Source: Palsa-744 sp036498265 (lineage in GTDB: Bacteria; Actinomycetota; Thermoleophilia; Solirubrobacterales; Solirubrobacteraceae). From it: a stretch of 64,000 bases of DNA. The stretch lies in NCBI GenBank assembly GCA_036498265.1, contig DASYFT010000030.1:62001-126000 (forward strand), written 5' to 3'. The position numbers and the translations under genes were made by a program. Positions 62,070-64,000 of the stretch are shown one piece after another (the stretch's first letter is position 1; every line of letters starts with the position of its first letter). The notes beneath the pieces are model-generated. The model searched no databases. It was not told where the DNA came from and saw only the letters and a list, made by a program, of their open reading frames with translations.

Positions 62070-63188
62070 ATGAACGAGCCCGAGCCTACTCCGAGCCCGG
62101 CCGTTCGGGCCGCGCGCGCCCGCTCGCTGCCCACACCCGGCGCAAGGCGGGCGACCGTGATAGGCGCCGGCTCCTTCGGCACGGCGCTGGCCGTGCTGCT
62201 CGCGCGCGGCGGGCTGCGCACGACGCTGCAGACGCGCACGGCCGAGCAGGCGACCCTGATCGAGTCGGCGCGCGAGAACCGCGTCTACCTCCCGGGGGTC
62301 CAGCTGCCGCCGTCGCTTCGCATCGAGCCGGCCTCGGCCGGCTTGGCGAGGGCGGACCTCGTTTTCCTCGCGGTGCCCTCGCGCGGCCTTGGAGAGGTGA
62401 TCGCCTCGCTCGGCGCATCGGGCCTGGGGGCCCGCGCCGCCGTGGTCTCCGTCGCCAAGGGGCTCGTCGCCCCGGAGGGGCTGCCGCCCACGGCGGTCCT
62501 CGCTGCCAGCTTCGGCCCCAGCCGGGTGGCCTGCCTCGGCGGCCCAGCACACGCGCAGGAGATGGTCCATGCCGGCGCCGCCCTGGTTGCCGCCTCGAGC
62601 GACGAGGAGCTCGCTCGAGGCCTCGCCAACGTGTTCACGCGCGCCGGGGTCGTGTGTGAGCAGTCCAACGACCCGCTCGGCGTCGAGCTCGCGGGCGCGG
62701 CCAAGAACGCCGCGGCGCTCGCGGCCGGGGCAACGGAGGCGCAGGGCCTGAACGCCGCCGGCGCGGCCGCCGGCCACATATTCGCCGAGGTCTGGCGCTA
62801 CGCGGAGACCCTCGGCGCGCGCCCCGAGTCGATGATCGGTCTCGCCGGCGCCGGGGACCTGGTGGCGACGGCTCTGGCGCGCGAGAGCCGCAACCGGCGG
62901 GCGGGAGAGCTCCTGGCAGCGGGCGTCCCCGCCGCGGAGATCCCAGCTCGCGTGGGGCAGGCCGTCGAGGCACTTGAGTCCGTCCCGCTGCTCGCCGGGG
63001 CCCTGCGCGGCGCAGGGATCGTGGCGCCCGTGACCGAAGCCCTCGGGCGACTGATCTCGGGCGAGCTGCCGCTCGACCGCTGGGTGGCGCTGGTCCGCGC
63101 GACCGTCCCCCCGCCGGCGCTCTGGCGCAGGCGCCCCCAGCCGGGATTCTGGCGTCGCCTCTGGCGCCGCCTGGCGGGGAGCGGCTAG
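62070..63188 (+). CDS. gpsA: NAD(P)-dependent glycerol-3-phosphate dehydrogenase
   Basis: A 372-residue enzyme. A 27-residue Pro/Arg-rich extension precedes the Rossmann start ATVIGAGSFGTALAVLLARGG. Then NRVYLPGVQLPPSLR, VSVAKGL, CLGGPAHAQEMVHAG, VELAGAAKNAAALAAG with the catalytic Lys, and GLAGAGDLVATALARESRNRRAGELL follow. It makes sn-glycerol-3-phosphate for phospholipids. The C-terminus is odd: after the normal end a Trp/Arg-rich tail (ALWRRRPQPGFWRRLWRRL) of about 25 residues could bind membranes. Start ATG 62070, 3 nt from the divergent oxidase ATG. Confidence 0.92.
   Translation: MNEPEPTPSPAVRAARARSLPTPGARRATVIGAGSFGTALAVLLARGGLRTTLQTRTAEQATLIESARENRVYLPGVQLPPSLRIEPASAGLARADLVFLAVPSRGLGEVIASLGASGLGARAAVVSVAKGLVAPEGLPPTAVLAASFGPSRVACLGGPAHAQEMVHAGAALVAASSDEELARGLANVFTRAGVVCEQSNDPLGVELAGAAKNAAALAAGATEAQGLNAAGAAAGHIFAEVWRYAETLGARPESMIGLAGAGDLVATALARESRNRRAGELLAAGVPAAEIPARVGQAVEALESVPLLAGALRGAGIVAPVTEALGRLISGELPLDRWVALVRATVPPPALWRRRPQPGFWRRLWRRLAGSG
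62083..62088 (-). promoter_or_regulatory. -10 box TAGGCT for the oxidase gene, inside gpsA
   Basis: The minus-strand TAGGCT ends 16 nt before ATG 62066 and lies in gpsA codons 5-7. It mirrors the gpsA box at 62054-62059, so each gene's promoter would be inside the other gene. Confidence 0.4.
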
Positions 63189-63557
63189 GAGACCGGCGCC
63201 GCAACGACCGCGAACGAAGCCTCAGTCGCGCTCACTTCCGGCGCGCCCGTTAGAGGACCGCCCCGACCCTGGGGGGTAGAACCAGGGCGGCCCGCTGCTC
63301 ACCCCAAGCTCGCTGTTGCCACGGGCGCGCAAAGTGCGGGTGCGAGTCCGCGTGCGCCTGACCCCCCGGCGAGCGCTCGCAGCTCTCGCACCCTAAAACG
63401 ACCTGGTAGCTCGGCGGCCTCTTGGGGCCCACCTACCGAAGCCGTCCTCCGGGACAGACTACTCCGATTGGGCTAGGCCTGGGAGACGGCTACGTCGGCC
63501 GGCGAACGTGCCGCCCGCGGCCCTGGCCGGGTTACGCTCCTCGCCGCCGGCGCCCGG
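63189..63557. other. Intergenic region with hairpins, no recognised gene
   Basis: This 369-bp gap between gpsA and the HAD gene is the largest non-coding stretch here. It contains CCCTGG-9 nt-CCAGGG (63267-63287), flanked by short outer pairing, and several further GC-rich dyads. I tested it by eye for tRNA, tmRNA, RNase P and SRP RNA signatures and found none. A 60-codon minus-strand ORF (63250-63432) has a GTG start but no protein-like character. A novel structured RNA or 3' regulatory region is possible. Confidence 0.4.
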
Positions 63558-64000
63558 TCAGGAGACGCCCATGAGCATGCTGAGGACGGCCTCGTAGACG
63601 CCCGCTCCGTGACCGGCCTCGGTGACCCGCACGTTGTCGTGGGCCGCGATCGCATCGCGCATCGACGGATCGCGCTCGACCGCGTTGGCCACCAGCCAGA
63701 AGACGTCCACCTGCTCGGCGCACGCGAGATCCTCGCGGGAGTCGCCGACGGCGAACGTCTCCTCACGCGGGTAGTCGCGTGCGCGGCGGTGGAACGCGAC
63801 CGCTCCCGCCTTGGATGCGCCTGCGGGGACGAGGTGGTAGCCACGCACGTGCGGCAGCTCCGCCAGCGCAGGCGAGCGACGCGTCACCACCCCGTTGTCG
63901 ACGAGGCGCAGGTCCCCGTGCCCGTGCTCGGACAGCACCCGGTCCACCTCGAAGGCGTCCACGAGGCCACGGAACAGATGCGAGACCTCGCGCTCGGTGT
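63558..64000 (-). CDS. HAD-superfamily hydrolase, 5' part outside the window
   Basis: The reading frame is open to the window end, so only the C-terminal ~147 residues are seen. They contain VDAFEVDRVLSEHGHGDLRLVDNG, PHVRGYHLVPAGASKAGAVAFHRR with the motif III-type Lys, and motif IV FAVGDSREDLACAEQVDVFWLVAN (G-D-S-x2-D). This is the Cof/MPGP-like (sugar-phosphate phosphatase) HAD arrangement. The GTG at 63962 is internal, because TEREVSHLFRGL continues in frame upstream. Substrate unknown; a sugar-phosphate or phosphoglycolipid is plausible. Confidence 0.8.
   Translation of the reverse strand, partial: TEREVSHLFRGLVDAFEVDRVLSEHGHGDLRLVDNGVVTRRSPALAELPHVRGYHLVPAGASKAGAVAFHRRARDYPREETFAVGDSREDLACAEQVDVFWLVANAVERDPSMRDAIAAHDNVRVTEAGHGAGVYEAVLSMLMGVS

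Noticed and set aside
63325..63360. tRNA T-arm-like sequence (GGGTGCGAGTCC)
   Set aside because: Stem arms do not pair as in a tRNA and no acceptor, D or anticodon arms could be built.
63250..63432. 60-codon minus-strand ORF
   Set aside because: GTG start, no hydrophobic or domain pattern and no ribosome binding site; left as part of the intergenic region.

Overview
The window is a very GC-rich chromosome segment (about 70 % G+C by eye) with dense, often overlapping genes, many GTG and some TTG starts, and TGA as the usual stop. Gene style (a sigma factor fused to a zinc-finger anti-sigma domain, split LigD genes, actinobacterial -10 boxes just upstream of start codons) suggests an actinobacterium, plausibly Thermoleophilia/Solirubrobacterales. 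That placement is inference. I found no rRNA, tRNA, CRISPR array, insertion sequence or phage gene, so this looks like ordinary chromosome with a large accessory polysaccharide locus.

Region 1 (1-37.4 kb) is an exopolysaccharide/cell-surface glycan locus. It has about eight glycosyltransferases, two polyprenyl-phosphate sugar-1-phosphate transferases (7917-9455 and 34808-36424), two O-antigen ligase/polymerase-like membrane proteins with TPR tails (10255-12285 and 30680-33061), each next to a small secreted membrane-anchored protein, and a WecG/TagA-type transferase. It also has a PHP-type phosphatase, a deacetylase-like protein, a secreted glycoside hydrolase and nucleotide-sugar genes: two sugar dehydrogenases, two GMD-like proteins, UDP-xylose synthase, an epimerase, a DegT aminotransferase and a hexapeptide acyltransferase. 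Embedded in it are a TetR regulator divergent from an R2-like di-metal oxidase/SCP2 fusion (13.0-15.1 kb) and the sigma/anti-sigma fusion (15.1-16.5 kb).

Region 2 (37.5-54.5 kb) is central metabolism. Acyl-CoA carboxylase subunits (42094-43733, apparently frameshifted; 43753; 48942), methylmalonyl-CoA mutase large subunit (37507) and succinyl-CoA synthetase (52381, 53571) together fit propionyl-CoA to succinate. An assimilatory sulfate reduction operon (sulfite reductase, APS reductase, CysD, CysN; 44087-48929) lies inside this set. Aspartate-semialdehyde dehydrogenase, an MBL-fold hydrolase and a HAD hydrolase are also here.

Region 3 (54.5-64 kb) carries a PLP aminotransferase with an unusual N-terminal extension, a DtxR-type metalloregulator, a two-gene LigD pair, a short glycerate-kinase-like protein, a PLP alanine-racemase-fold enzyme, an FAD sugar-lactone oxidase, glycerol-3-phosphate dehydrogenase and a HAD hydrolase cut by the window end.

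A recurring signal across the window is a TANNNT hexamer 6-11 nt before the start codon of many genes, as expected for leaderless mRNAs. At two divergent gene pairs the opposing -10 boxes overlap, and in two places a TAA stop codon is also the first half of the next gene's -10 box.
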